NCBI GenBank assembly: GCA_910578425.1
Contig: CAJTQX010000049.1
Location: 1-18,288, forward strand
Reading direction: 5' to 3'
Length of the DNA: 18,288 bases
Origin: an uncultured Anaerotignum sp.
Lineage (GTDB): Bacteria > Bacillota > Clostridia > Lachnospirales > Anaerotignaceae
The position numbers and the translations under genes are program-made. Position 1 is the first letter of the stretch. Every line of letters starts with the position of its first letter. The notes under the pieces are model-generated. The model was given only the letters and a program-made list of their open reading frames with translations, was not told where the DNA came from and ran no database searches. Below are positions 6,238 to 13,265 of this stretch, piece after piece.

Positions 6238-7095
6238 ATGGAATGGGGGAACGCAAAAAGACTTGTCATTGTTCTGCTGATACTGCTGAACCTCGCGCTC
6301 GGCGTGCTGAATTTCCGCCAGAGGCAGGAAAATACCATGACAGCGGCGCAGGAGCGCGCCATTTTTGAAGTGCTTTCGCAGAACAGCATCACACTTTATA
6401 CAGAACTGCCAACGGTTTCCAGACCAATGCCGCGTCTTTTGGCGGAAATTCCTTCTTACAGCAAGGAAACGCTGGAACGGCTGTTTTTTGAGAGCAGGAA
6501 AACGACTGTAACGGTGAGCGCGGATAAAAGTGTGTACCGCGGGGACGGCAGTACGCTGACGCTTCAGGGGGCGCATGGGCGGCTGGAACGGGCTGGTGTG
6601 AAGCTGGGCAAGGGCAGCCTGACACGCGGCGGGGCACAGCGCGCAGCGGAAAAATTTATCAGTCAGACAGAGTTTTTCTTCGGCACCTATGATGAGCCTG
6701 TGGTATTGGAATGCGATGATGGGTTTGAAGTGAATTTTTATGGGACATATAAGCGCGAAAGGGTATTTTCCAACTATTTTTCTCTGTTTGTGACGGAGAA
6801 CGGCGTGCGCTGGGTGGATTTTTCCTACTGCCCTGTGCAGGGATATGCGGGTGAGAAACGCGATATCTGCCATGCGGACGAAGCTCTGCTGGCGTTTATG
6901 CGGGAATGGCGCAGAAGCGGGAACGCGGAGGCAACCATCAGCCGGATTGAACTGGGGTATGACCGTATGGAGAACGCCAACGCTTCTGTAGATGGGACGG
7001 TGAGCCTTGAGCCATGCTATCGGATCTATCTGATGGAGCAGGCGAAGCCCTGCCTGATTAACGCCTATACCTGCCAGATTGTGCAGAAAGACTGA
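6238..7095 (+). CDS. yycI: YycI-like membrane-anchored WalK regulatory protein
   Basis: A 285-residue protein with one N-terminal membrane span (about 8-25, MEWGNAKRLVIVLLILLNLA) and a long extracytoplasmic domain. The MEW/MDW start followed by a single anchor and a beta-rich domain ending near residue 285 is typical of YycI (PF09648), which in Firmicutes works with YycH to control the WalK (YycG) cell-wall sensor kinase. Support also comes from walJ and rlmH three genes away, the usual neighbours. ATG 6238 has AAAGGAG 7 bases upstream; the frame also opens at GTG 6232, which is too close to that site. Unlike the classical locus, walR, walK and yycH are not adjacent, and a terminator separates it from murA. 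I am fairly but not fully sure of the family. Confidence 0.65.
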   Translation: MEWGNAKRLVIVLLILLNLALGVLNFRQRQENTMTAAQERAIFEVLSQNSITLYTELPTVSRPMPRLLAEIPSYSKETLERLFFESRKTTVTVSADKSVYRGDGSTLTLQGAHGRLERAGVKLGKGSLTRGGAQRAAEKFISQTEFFFGTYDEPVVLECDDGFEVNFYGTYKRERVFSNYFSLFVTENGVRWVDFSYCPVQGYAGEKRDICHADEALLAFMREWRRSGNAEATISRIELGYDRMENANASVDGTVSLEPCYRIYLMEQAKPCLINAYTCQIVQKD

Positions 7096-7119
7096 AAAAC
7101 GGCAGCCTGCCGTTTTTTT
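7096..7119 (+). terminator. Intrinsic terminator after yycI
   Basis: AAAACGGCA (7096-7104) pairs with TGCCGTTTT (7108-7116) around a 3-base loop, with a T-run through 7119. It begins directly after the yycI stop, so the gene is monocistronic at its 3' end. Confidence 0.9.
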
Positions 7120-7248
7120 CATGTCAGAGATGGGAAATGATGGAAATATATGGAAGATACAGGGCTGGAATGGACTGCAAAACGCTTGCCGCATGGCTGG
7201 AAAGCCTTTGTTTTCCGCTTGGAGCGGGGCTTTTGCGGAAAAAAATAC

Positions 7249-7277
7249 TTTCCAGCGTGCGTATTTCATGATATAAT
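7249..7277 (+). promoter_or_regulatory. Promoter of the murA operon
   Basis: TTTCCA (7249-7254), 17 bases, then a perfect TATAAT (7272-7277). The start would be near 7284, leaving a leader of about 124 bases before murA. Upstream, TTTTCCGC/GCGGAAAA (7210-7242) can form a hairpin. Confidence 0.65.
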
Positions 7278-7283
7278 TTGAAC

Positions 7284-7407
7284 GTTAAGGAGAAATATCT
7301 CAGAATTTGGTTGTTTTTGCAGAACAAACGATAATAAAGCCGCCGGGGGCGAAGCGGCGTCCTGGAGGCGGAATCCTTTAGGAAGTGACTGGAAGGATGG
7401 ACATTTT
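7284..7407 (+). promoter_or_regulatory. Structured 5' leader of murA
   Basis: The untranslated leader is long for a single promoter-gene pair. It contains a GC-rich hairpin (GCCGC/GCGGC, around 7338-7356) and further GGCGG and CCTTTAGG segments that can pair alternatively. No known riboswitch signature was recognised. Confidence 0.3.
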
Positions 7408-8664
7408 ATGGATAAATTGGTTGTGAAGGGCCGGAACCGGCTGAAAGGCGAGGTTACCGTCAGCGGGGCGAAAAACGCGGCGGTAGCGGTGATTCCAGCG
7501 GCTGTGATGGCCGGCGGGGTCAGCGTGCTGGAAAACCTTCCCTGCATTGAGGACGTGCGGAACCTCTGCGCAACGATTGAAAAAATAGGCGGAAAATGCA
7601 CATATCTGGATAAGCATACCGTAAAAATTGATTGCAGCCAGGGCGTTGCCTATCAGGCGGATTTTGAAGAGGTGCAGCAGTTGAGAGCCTCTTATTATCT
7701 GCTGGGGGCATTGCTGGCGCGGTATAAGCAGGCGGAGGTGGCAATGCCGGGCGGCTGCAATTTCGGCAAACGCCCGATAGACCTGCATCTGAAAGGCTTT
7801 CGCGCGCTGGGCGCGGTGGTGACGGAGGAAAACGGTGTGATCAAAGCTCATGCGGAGCATCTGAAAGGCGCGTCTATTTATCTGGACCAGGCGAGTGTGG
7901 GCGCGACAATCAATATCATGCTTGCCGCAAGCATGGCGGACGGCGTGACGACCATTGAAAACGCCGCGAAGGAGCCGCATGTCGTAGATACCGCCAACTA
8001 TCTGAATATGATGGGCGCGAATATCAAGGGCGCGGGTACGGATGTGATTCGTATTAAGGGAGTGGAATCCCTGAAGGGCGCGCAGTATACCATTATCCCC
8101 GACCAGATCGAGGCAGGGACATATATGATCGCGGCGGCAATCACAGGCGGCGATGTTTTAGTGAAAAATATTATTCCGAAGCATATGGATTCGCTGACGG
8201 CAAAGCTGGACGAAATGCATGTGAAGGTGGACGAGGGCGATGATTCCATACGCATCATTGCGGATACGCCTTTGCAGGCCGTTAATGTAAAAACGATGAG
8301 CTATCCCGGGTTTCCGACGGACTTGCAGCCGCAGATTGCCGCGCTGCTGAGCATATGCAGCGGGCGGAGCGTACTGACGGAAAACGTCTGGGATAACCGT
8401 TACCAATACATAGATGAGCTGCGCAAACTGGGCGCGAAGGTGGAAATTAACGGCAGGATCGCTGTGATTGACGGCATCGACCATTTTACAGGGGCAGAGG
8501 TTCGCGCGACAGACCTGCGCGCCGGTGCGGCGATGATCCTTGCCGCACTTGCGGCGGAGGGCGAAACGGTGATTGACGGTGTGCGCTATATTGACCGCGG
8601 ATATGAGGACGTGGAATATAAATTACAGGAGATGGGCGCGGATATCTGGCGCATCAAGGGCTGA
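7408..8664 (+). CDS. murA: UDP-N-acetylglucosamine 1-carboxyvinyltransferase
   Basis: A 418-residue cytosolic enzyme of the EPSP-synthase fold. It transfers enolpyruvate from PEP to UDP-GlcNAc, the first committed step of peptidoglycan synthesis. Visible landmarks are K22 in SGAKNA, R93 in QLRAS, and the PEP- and fosfomycin-binding cysteine C117 in MPGGCNFGKRPIDLH. The later signature SYPGFPTDLQPQ carries the catalytic aspartate, and RYQYIDELRKLGA is also present. Because C117 is cysteine rather than aspartate, the enzyme is expected to be of the fosfomycin-sensitive type. Length is normal. ATG 7408 follows GGAAGG at a slightly long distance. It heads an operon with the GNAT gene 12 bases downstream. 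Firmicutes often carry two murA paralogues; which one this is cannot be told from here. Confidence 0.97.
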   Translation: MDKLVVKGRNRLKGEVTVSGAKNAAVAVIPAAVMAGGVSVLENLPCIEDVRNLCATIEKIGGKCTYLDKHTVKIDCSQGVAYQADFEEVQQLRASYYLLGALLARYKQAEVAMPGGCNFGKRPIDLHLKGFRALGAVVTEENGVIKAHAEHLKGASIYLDQASVGATINIMLAASMADGVTTIENAAKEPHVVDTANYLNMMGANIKGAGTDVIRIKGVESLKGAQYTIIPDQIEAGTYMIAAAITGGDVLVKNIIPKHMDSLTAKLDEMHVKVDEGDDSIRIIADTPLQAVNVKTMSYPGFPTDLQPQIAALLSICSGRSVLTENVWDNRYQYIDELRKLGAKVEINGRIAVIDGIDHFTGAEVRATDLRAGAAMILAALAAEGETVIDGVRYIDRGYEDVEYKLQEMGADIWRIKG

Positions 8665-8676
8665 GGAGGCGGAAAC

Positions 8677-9138
8677 ATGCTGCGGCAGGCTGTTCAGAAG
8701 GACGAAAAAGCGGCGTATGGGCTGATCTGCGATATGGAGCAGACAAAGCTGGACGAGGCGGCGTTTCATGAGATTTTTAGCGGGCAGCAGGAAGATCCTG
8801 CATACTGTCCGCTGGTTTATGAAACGGCGGAGGACGGCGTGGTCGGTTTTCTGAACCTGCGCATGGAAAGCCAACTGCACCACTGCGGACGTATCGCGGA
8901 GGTGATGGAGCTGGCTGTGGCGGAAGGGCACAGGAGCCGCGGGATTGGACGCGAGTTGTTCCGCGAGGCATGCAGGCAGGCGAAGGAGCGGGGATGCGTG
9001 CAGATGGAGGTCTGCTGCAACCGGCTGCGGCTGGATGCGCACAGGTTTTACGAACGCGAGGGCATGAAGAAGTATCATTTCAAGCTGACGATGAATCTGG
9101 CGGGGGAAACGGCGGCGGAGAACCGGCTGGGGATATAA
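8677..9138 (+). CDS. GNAT family N-acetyltransferase
   Basis: A 153-residue single-domain acetyltransferase. The acetyl-CoA binding motif A is clear at about 78-94 (ELAVAEGHRSRGIGREL, with the R/Q-x-x-G-x-G pattern), followed by a helix and the C-terminal FYEREGM (124-130) typical of the fold. The substrate cannot be told: overall shape resembles small amine or aminoglycoside-type acetyltransferases. GAGGAGG lies 7 bases before the ATG, 12 bases after the murA stop, so it is co-transcribed with murA. A long structured repeat then separates it from walJ. Confidence 0.88.
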   Translation: MLRQAVQKDEKAAYGLICDMEQTKLDEAAFHEIFSGQQEDPAYCPLVYETAEDGVVGFLNLRMESQLHHCGRIAEVMELAVAEGHRSRGIGRELFREACRQAKERGCVQMEVCCNRLRLDAHRFYEREGMKKYHFKLTMNLAGETAAENRLGI

Positions 9139-9143
9139 TTGAT

Positions 9144-9345
9144 AAAGCTAAGACATTGGGGCTCTGCCCTCTGTCACCCTGCTGGCGCAGGGCGGGCGTA
9201 GCCCGTTTTTGCCGCGGGCAAAAATGCCAGACCCCGCAAGGGACTTCTTCTCCGCTCCGCTCCGGTCGGCGCAAAACGAAGCTTCCCCGAAGCTTCTGCG
9301 CCCCTTGACCCTTTTGCCGCAAAACTACGTTTTGCGGGAGGATGG
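9144..9345 (+). repeat. GC-rich structured intergenic repeat, copy 1
   Basis: A chain of hairpins between the GNAT gene and walJ: CCTGC/GCAGG, GGGC/GCCC, TTTTTGCC/GGCAAAAA, a nested stem 9268-9302 (outer GGCGCA/TGCGCC, inner GAAGCTTC twice around CCC), and CCGCAAAAC/GTTTTGCGG near 9317-9337. The words CTCCG-TCCGGTCGG and TTGACCCTTTT recur in the argG-argH spacer (copy 2), with compensatory changes in the nested stem. The opening TTGGGGCTCTGCCCT recurs inverted at about 14815. Confidence 0.75.
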
Positions 9346-9435
9346 AAAAGGCAGGGCAGCCGGTAAGGGATAGGCATGGAAGTTTTGTTTTTCCGGCATG
9401 CGTATGCGTGGCGGCAATCAGGGTCTGGGGCATGA

Positions 9436-9455
9436 CGCCCCAGCGGGGTGTGGGG
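9436..9455 (+). repeat. Hairpin upstream of walJ
   Basis: CTGGGGC and GCCCCAG form a perfect 7-bp stem around ATGAC in the 349-base gap before walJ. No T tail follows, so it is more likely a leader structure or part of the repeat region than a terminator. Confidence 0.4.
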
Positions 9456-9487
9456 CGGAGCCTCACGGTTTTACGAGGAGATTTCAG

Positions 9488-10276
9488 ATGGAATTTTGTA
9501 CGATAGCCAGCGGGAGCAGCGGCAACAGCACATATATCGGGACGGAATACACCAAAATACTGATTGACGCGGGAATCAGCGGCAAGCGCGTACAGGACGC
9601 GCTGGGCCAGCTGGGCATTTCCGGCGAGGAGATTGACGCGCTGTTCCTGACCCATGAACATATAGACCATATACAGGGCGCGGGAGTCATTTCCCGCCGT
9701 TTTCATGTGCCGGTTTACGCAACAGAGGAAACCTGGGCGGCAATCGGCGACAGCCTTGGGAAAATCGCGCCGGACAACAAACGCTACGTTTACCCCGGCG
9801 AGGTCTGCGCGGTAAACGATATCTGTGTGCGCCCGTTTTCCATACCGCATGACGCGGCGGAGCCTGTGGGCTATAATGTGATGGCGGCGGACCGCAAAGC
9901 CACGCTGGCAACAGATATCGGCCATGTGACTGATGAAATCTGCGAGGCACTGGCGGACAGCGATATCCTCCTGCTGGAGGCGAACCATGATGTGGAAATG
10001 CTGAAAAAAGGCGGCTATCCGCGCCTGCTGAAAGAACGGATATTAGGGGAAAATGGCCACCTTTCCAACCATGCGGCGGGGGAACTGCTTTGCACTGTCA
10101 TGAGCGGCAGGCTGAAACATGTTTTTCTGGGGCATCTGAGTAAGGACAACAATACGCCGGATTTGGCATATGGGACTGTGGAACGTATCCTGTGGGAAAA
10201 TCATATCCAAAACGGGCTGGATCTGCGGCTGGATCTGGCGGGGCGTTCGGCGGTCGGGCGCAGGGTGTTTGTGTAG
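9488..10276 (+). CDS. walJ: WalJ/YycJ metallo-beta-lactamase-fold hydrolase
   Basis: A 262-residue cytosolic metal-dependent hydrolase. The metal-binding THEHIDH motif is at 55-61, ATDIGH at 141-146, LEANHD at 153-158 and GHLSKDN at 215-221. The start FCTIASGSSGNSTYI is characteristic of the YycJ subfamily. In B. subtilis walJ belongs to the walRK locus and affects cell-wall or DNA processing; its substrate is not settled. ATG 9488 follows GAGGAG by 7 bases; the longer frame from 9398 lies in repeat DNA and does not resemble the family. rlmH starts 10 bases after its stop, with the rlmH ribosome site overlapping the end of walJ. Confidence 0.92.
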   Translation: MEFCTIASGSSGNSTYIGTEYTKILIDAGISGKRVQDALGQLGISGEEIDALFLTHEHIDHIQGAGVISRRFHVPVYATEETWAAIGDSLGKIAPDNKRYVYPGEVCAVNDICVRPFSIPHDAAEPVGYNVMAADRKATLATDIGHVTDEICEALADSDILLLEANHDVEMLKKGGYPRLLKERILGENGHLSNHAAGELLCTVMSGRLKHVFLGHLSKDNNTPDLAYGTVERILWENHIQNGLDLRLDLAGRSAVGRRVFV

Positions 10277-10285
10277 GAGGCTGTG

Positions 10286-10765
10286 ATGAGGGTAACGGTC
10301 ATTTGCGTAGGCAAATTAAAGGAAAGCTACTGGCGCGATGCTGTAGCGGAATATACGAAGCGGCTGGGGCGGTATCATAAGCTGGAAATCGTGGAACTGC
10401 CGGACGAGAAAGCACCGGAAAGCATGAGCCCCGCGCAGGAGGAGGAAGTGAAACGGCGGGAAGGCGAACGGATACTGAAAGCCCTGAAGGAGGACGCGTT
10501 TGCCGTCGCGCTGGCTGTGGAGGGCAGGCCGCTTTCCTCGGAGGAGCTGGCGGCGTTCCTGGAGAAAAAAACGGTGGAAGGGACAAGTCATATTGCGTTT
10601 TTCATTGGCGGATCTCTGGGGCTTTCGCCGGAGGTCATGCGGCGGGCGGATTTTTCCCTGAGCTTTTCGCGCATGACGTTCCCGCACCAGATGATGCGCG
10701 TGATACTGCTGGAACAGGTTTACCGCGCGGAGCGCATCCGGCGGGGGGAGCCTTATCATAAATAA
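10286..10765 (+). CDS. rlmH: 23S rRNA pseudouridine-1915 N3-methyltransferase
   Basis: A 159-residue SPOUT-class methyltransferase, exactly the usual RlmH size. It methylates pseudouridine 1915 in helix 69 of 23S rRNA on assembled ribosomes. Landmarks: the N-terminal VTVICVGKLKE, FFIGGSLGL (106-113) forming part of the knotted SAM pocket, MTFPHQMMRVILLEQ (130-144), and the conserved C-terminal tyrosine in PYHK. ATG 10286 follows AGGAGG by 5 bases; GTG 10283 is too close. It is the last gene of this operon, followed by the 40-bp palindrome. Confidence 0.97.
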   Translation: MRVTVICVGKLKESYWRDAVAEYTKRLGRYHKLEIVELPDEKAPESMSPAQEEEVKRREGERILKALKEDAFAVALAVEGRPLSSEELAAFLEKKTVEGTSHIAFFIGGSLGLSPEVMRRADFSLSFSRMTFPHQMMRVILLEQVYRAERIRRGEPYHK

Positions 10766-10768
10766 CAG

Positions 10769-10808
10769 GACAGCCTGGGCGTGCCATATATGGCACGCCC
10801 AGGCTGTC
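10769..10808. terminator. 40-bp perfect palindrome after rlmH
   Basis: GACAGCCTGGGCGTGCCATA (10769-10788) is followed immediately by its exact reverse complement. It lies between convergent rlmH and the tetR gene and probably acts as a two-way terminator, but there is no T-run on either side. Confidence 0.6.
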
Positions 10809-10834
10809 AAAACTGCTTCCTCTGTCTAAACAAA

Positions 10835-10852
10835 TCGAAATCCTGATTTCGA
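10835..10852. repeat. Short hairpin TCGAAATC/GATTTCGA
   Basis: A perfect 8-bp stem with a CT loop, enclosed by TGTCT/AGACA, in the 161-base gap between rlmH and tetR. The role is unknown; it may be part of the convergent terminator region. Confidence 0.4.
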
Positions 10853-10926
10853 CTGGAACCTTCAGACAACCGATATTTAAGCTGCGAAAGGGTTCGGGAA
10901 ACAAATCCTTTTTTCGACATGCATTG

Positions 10927-11490
10927 TCAGCCCTTCAAAAGCTGTTCCAGCGCGGGAAGGCTGGCAAGATATTTATTTTCAAATGGTTTCTGTCCGATAA
11001 ACACCAATATCCCAAACAGCCCAATCAGGAATGTGCCGGTAAGCGCGGCAAGATTCCGCGCGCGCGGCGGCTGTATACCCTGACGGATCAGCGCGGAAAC
11101 AAGGGAATGTTCCAACTGATGCAGGTATTCCGGACATTGGGATGGGGACTGTTCCGCCAGAACGCCGGAAGGCTCAAATATCATGCGGATGATCAGCCGC
11201 GCGGAGGTATCCTCCGCATCTGTCAGACGTTTCTGCATGGCAAGCACAAAGGACTGCAAAAGCGCGAAGGGAGGTTCGTCCCTCGCGAAAAAGCGGGAAA
11301 GATACAGACATTCCTGTGCGGAAACGCTTTCGGCAACGGCGCGGAACAAATCTTCCTTGCTTTTGAAATGGGAATAAATCGTCTGCTTTTTTACGCCGCT
11401 TTCTTCGGCGATAAATGAAAGAGAAGTATTTTCATAACCGTATTTGGCAAAAAGAATCTGCGCCTGCGCCTGAATCTCATTTGCACCCAT
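10927..11490 (-). CDS. TetR/AcrR family transcriptional repressor
   Basis: A 187-residue regulator. The N-terminal DNA-binding domain carries the expected helix-turn-helix (about 22-46: TSLSFIAEESGVKKQTIYSHF) followed by KSKEDLFRAV. The C-terminal ligand domain has no recognisable specificity and ends in a hydrophobic helix (LTGTFLIGLFGILVFIG). ATG at 11490-11488 follows AGGAGG; the frame extends to 11565 but that part is the untranslated leader. A 12-bp inverted repeat overlaps its own promoter start, which predicts autorepression. No efflux pump or enzyme gene adjoins it, so its targets lie elsewhere or it regulates only itself here. Confidence 0.9.
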   Translation of the reverse strand: MGANEIQAQAQILFAKYGYENTSLSFIAEESGVKKQTIYSHFKSKEDLFRAVAESVSAQECLYLSRFFARDEPPFALLQSFVLAMQKRLTDAEDTSARLIIRMIFEPSGVLAEQSPSQCPEYLHQLEHSLVSALIRQGIQPPRARNLAALTGTFLIGLFGILVFIGQKPFENKYLASLPALEQLLKG

Positions 11491-11578
11491 GATGTTCCTC
11501 CTGTCCTGAATCTTCCAGCGGCTTTGCGCCGCGTCACAGTATGAGCGATCATTTCTTTGGATCATGTTTTTCTCTTAT

Positions 11579-11609
11579 GTATGTTTCATATCCTTTGTAT
11601 GACAAATAC
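11579..11609. promoter_or_regulatory. TetR operator
   Basis: GTATGTTTCATA (11579-11590) and TATGACAAATAC (11598-11609) are inverted halves matching at 10 of 12 positions around 7 bases. The site abuts the -10 of the tetR promoter and covers the likely start point, as expected for an autoregulated TetR. Confidence 0.65.
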
Positions 11610-11638
11610 ACTATACCATATTTTTGACGGTGTGAAAA
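11610..11638 (-). promoter_or_regulatory. Promoter of the tetR gene
   Basis: On the minus strand TTTTCA (11633-11638) and TATAGT (11610-11615) are 17 bases apart. The start would be near 11603, inside the operator. Confidence 0.6.
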
Positions 11639-11639
11639 C

Positions 11640-12018
11640 TGCCACATACGGCATTTTTTCCTGAAACTTGAAATTTCGGCAAAATGCCGAGAACAGGCGG
11701 AGAGCCAATGGAGAAGAAAAACAAAAAAAATTGCGGAAAATCAGCGTTTTTCCTGCAAATACACCGTCAAACGGCAGTCCGGCGGCAGGGGGATTTCGGG
11801 CCGGGCGGTCGGAAATTTCCATCTGCGGCGAAAAAAGGGCGGTATTTCTGCCAAAGCCTGCCCGTATGCCGGAAGGAAAGGGGGATAGGAGCCTGAACAG
11901 CATTTTTTGGTACGCTGCTTTCCCCGGCCTTTTGCCGCCATTTTGCAGATACAGATAGGATTCCTGCGAAAATTCCCTTTGACTGGCGGAAAAATGCAGA
12001 CAAATTCGGCATTTCCCG
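11640..12018. other. Long spacer without a supported gene
   Basis: About 380 bases between the tetR promoter and the repeat at 12019. Open frames exist on both strands (for example 11586-12032 minus and 11668-11958 plus), but none has a ribosome binding site or recognisable protein features. A small TGCC/GGCA hairpin with six T lies at about 11641-11660. It looks like decayed or repeat-derived DNA. Confidence 0.5.
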
Positions 12019-12104
12019 GGTAGTGTCGTCATGCGTTGTGTATACGTTTTTTCGAGCGTAATTTTGCCGGAAAGGCGTGTGCAGACACTTGCGATGACAC
12101 TGCC
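12019..12104 (+). repeat. Intergenic repeat copy B with inverted ends
   Basis: The first 51 bases match copy A (425-475) at 46 positions. The element also ends in GCGATGACACTGCC, an imperfect inverse of its start GGTAGTGTCGTCATG, giving an 86-bp unit with terminal inverted repeats, like a miniature inverted-repeat element. GTGTGCAGACAC forms an inner hairpin. No target-site duplication is evident. It lies 76 bases before the deacetylase gene. Confidence 0.65.
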
Positions 12105-12179
12105 TGAGCTACGGAACAGGTTCTAAGGAATAACGGGCGTGGATATGTATGTGGTAAGCGGATTTTTGGAGGGACGAAA

Positions 12180-12965
12180 ATGAAAGCAAATTGGAAAAAC
12201 GGAGTGTTGTATGCCTTGCTGTTTGGGTTCTGTTTCTGCGGCGGGAGGCTTGCCGCAAAACAGGACGCCATAGCGGCGGCGGCAGACGGACACCCCCGCC
12301 TTGCGATACTGATTGACGATTTTGGCTATCATGGAGAAGGGACGGAGGAAATGCTCAGTTTGCCGGTTGCGTTTACGGCGGCGGTAATGCCCTTTTCAGA
12401 CTGCACGGAGGAGGACGCTGCGCGCATCCGTCAGGCAGGAAAGGAGATATTGATACATATGCCTATGGAATCGCTGACGGGAAAGCGGGAATGGGTCGGA
12501 AAGAAAGGCGTTTTTCGGGAAATGACGGATGAGGAGATTCGGGAGGCAACGGCAGAGGCGTTTGCAATACTGCCGGATGCGGTTGGGCTGAACAACCACA
12601 TGGGTTCGGCGATTATGGAGGATGAACGCTGCCTTTCGGCAGTGATGGGCGTGCTTGGGGAAAAGGGCTGTTTTTTTGTGGACAGCATGACAACGGCGAA
12701 CAGCTGCGGGGGAAACGTTGCGGCGGAAAACGGCGTCTGCATATTGGGGCGTGATGTGTTTCTGGACAGTACAAAGGATGTGGAGCAGGTAAAGGCGAAC
12801 CTGCGAAAGGCCGCGGAGATTGCAGGAAGGAAGGGAAGCGCGGTCGCGATTGGGCATGTCGGACCGGAAGGCGGGAAAACAACCGCCGAGGCGATTGCCG
12901 CGCTGATACCGGAGCTGGAAAAAGCAGGGATTGAATTTGTGACGGTCGGGGAACTGGCAAAATAG
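12180..12965 (+). CDS. Secreted divergent polysaccharide deacetylase (YibQ-like)
   Basis: A 261-residue protein of the divergent polysaccharide deacetylase family (PF04748, YibQ). An N-terminal signal peptide or anchor covers residues 1-26 (WKNGVLYALLFGFCFCGG), so the enzyme should act outside the membrane. Family landmarks are AILIDDFGY (42-50, two aspartates), ILIHMPME (90-97), GLNNHMGS (136-143), FFVDSMT (165-171) and AIGHVGP (223-229). These supply the D, H and H expected of a metal-dependent deacetylase active site. The substrate is unknown; cell-wall or capsule sugars are likely. ATG 12180 follows GGAGG closely. It is a single gene ended by a terminator. Confidence 0.88.
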   Translation: MKANWKNGVLYALLFGFCFCGGRLAAKQDAIAAAADGHPRLAILIDDFGYHGEGTEEMLSLPVAFTAAVMPFSDCTEEDAARIRQAGKEILIHMPMESLTGKREWVGKKGVFREMTDEEIREATAEAFAILPDAVGLNNHMGSAIMEDERCLSAVMGVLGEKGCFFVDSMTTANSCGGNVAAENGVCILGRDVFLDSTKDVEQVKANLRKAAEIAGRKGSAVAIGHVGPEGGKTTAEAIAALIPELEKAGIEFVTVGELAK

Positions 12966-12983
12966 GAGAACGGAATATCATGA

Positions 12984-13021
12984 AAAAACGGCGGGGGCTT
13001 CGGAGGATTCCTGCCGTTTTT
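12984..13021 (+). terminator. Intrinsic terminator of the deacetylase gene
   Basis: AAAAACGGC (12984-12992) pairs with GCCGTTTTT (13013-13021) and the stem extends inward with GG/CC pairs. The T-rich 3' arm makes it a standard terminator. Confidence 0.85.
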
Positions 13022-13045
13022 GCCGAGGAACTGTTTCTATTCGCG

Positions 13046-13088
13046 TATGCATAAGGTTATGCATAATTATACAGGCTATTCTGTATAA
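13046..13088. promoter_or_regulatory. Possible ArgR operator region
   Basis: Two adjacent perfect inverted repeats: TATGCATAA-GG-TTATGCATA (13046-13065) and TTATACAG-N6-CTGTATAA (13067-13088). Across their junction TGCATAATTATACA (13060-13073) matches the general ARG-box pattern TGAATAATTATTCA at 12 of 14 positions. Its place upstream of argG supports arginine repression, although it lies about 60-100 bases upstream of the two candidate promoters. Confidence 0.5.
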
Positions 13089-13133
13089 AACAATGGAATA
13101 ATCCACAAAAAAGAACGGGATACGTGCTTGTTT

Positions 13134-13163
13134 TTGACAGATATAGACAAATCAGCGTATTTT
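13134..13163 (+). promoter_or_regulatory. Upstream argG promoter candidate
   Basis: A perfect TTGACA (13134-13139) is followed after 18 bases by TATTTT (13158-13163). Confidence 0.4.
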
Positions 13164-13175
13164 TATCATTCCCTA

Positions 13176-13204
13176 TTGCATTTTTCCTCACTCTTTTGTA
13201 TAAT
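13176..13204 (+). promoter_or_regulatory. Main argG promoter
   Basis: TTGCAT (13176-13181), 17 bases, then a perfect TATAAT (13199-13204). The start would be near 13211, about 55 bases before the ATG. Confidence 0.75.
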
Positions 13205-13265
13205 CCATGTATCAGTTGAAAGGAAACAGCCCCGCAGCGGGCATAGTAATAAGGAGGATATGAAA

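Noticed and set aside
6187..7269. 360-residue open frame on the minus strand
   Set aside because: Antisense to the yycI-like gene, crossing its terminator and ribosome site, with unnatural composition.
7284..7407. A known riboswitch in the murA leader
   Set aside because: It can form GC-rich hairpins but matches no riboswitch consensus that I know, such as the glmS, TPP or SAM types.
11586..12032. 148-residue minus-strand and 96-residue plus-strand frames in the tetR upstream spacer
   Set aside because: No ribosome binding sites, low-complexity composition, and overlap with the tetR operator or the repeat; judged non-coding.
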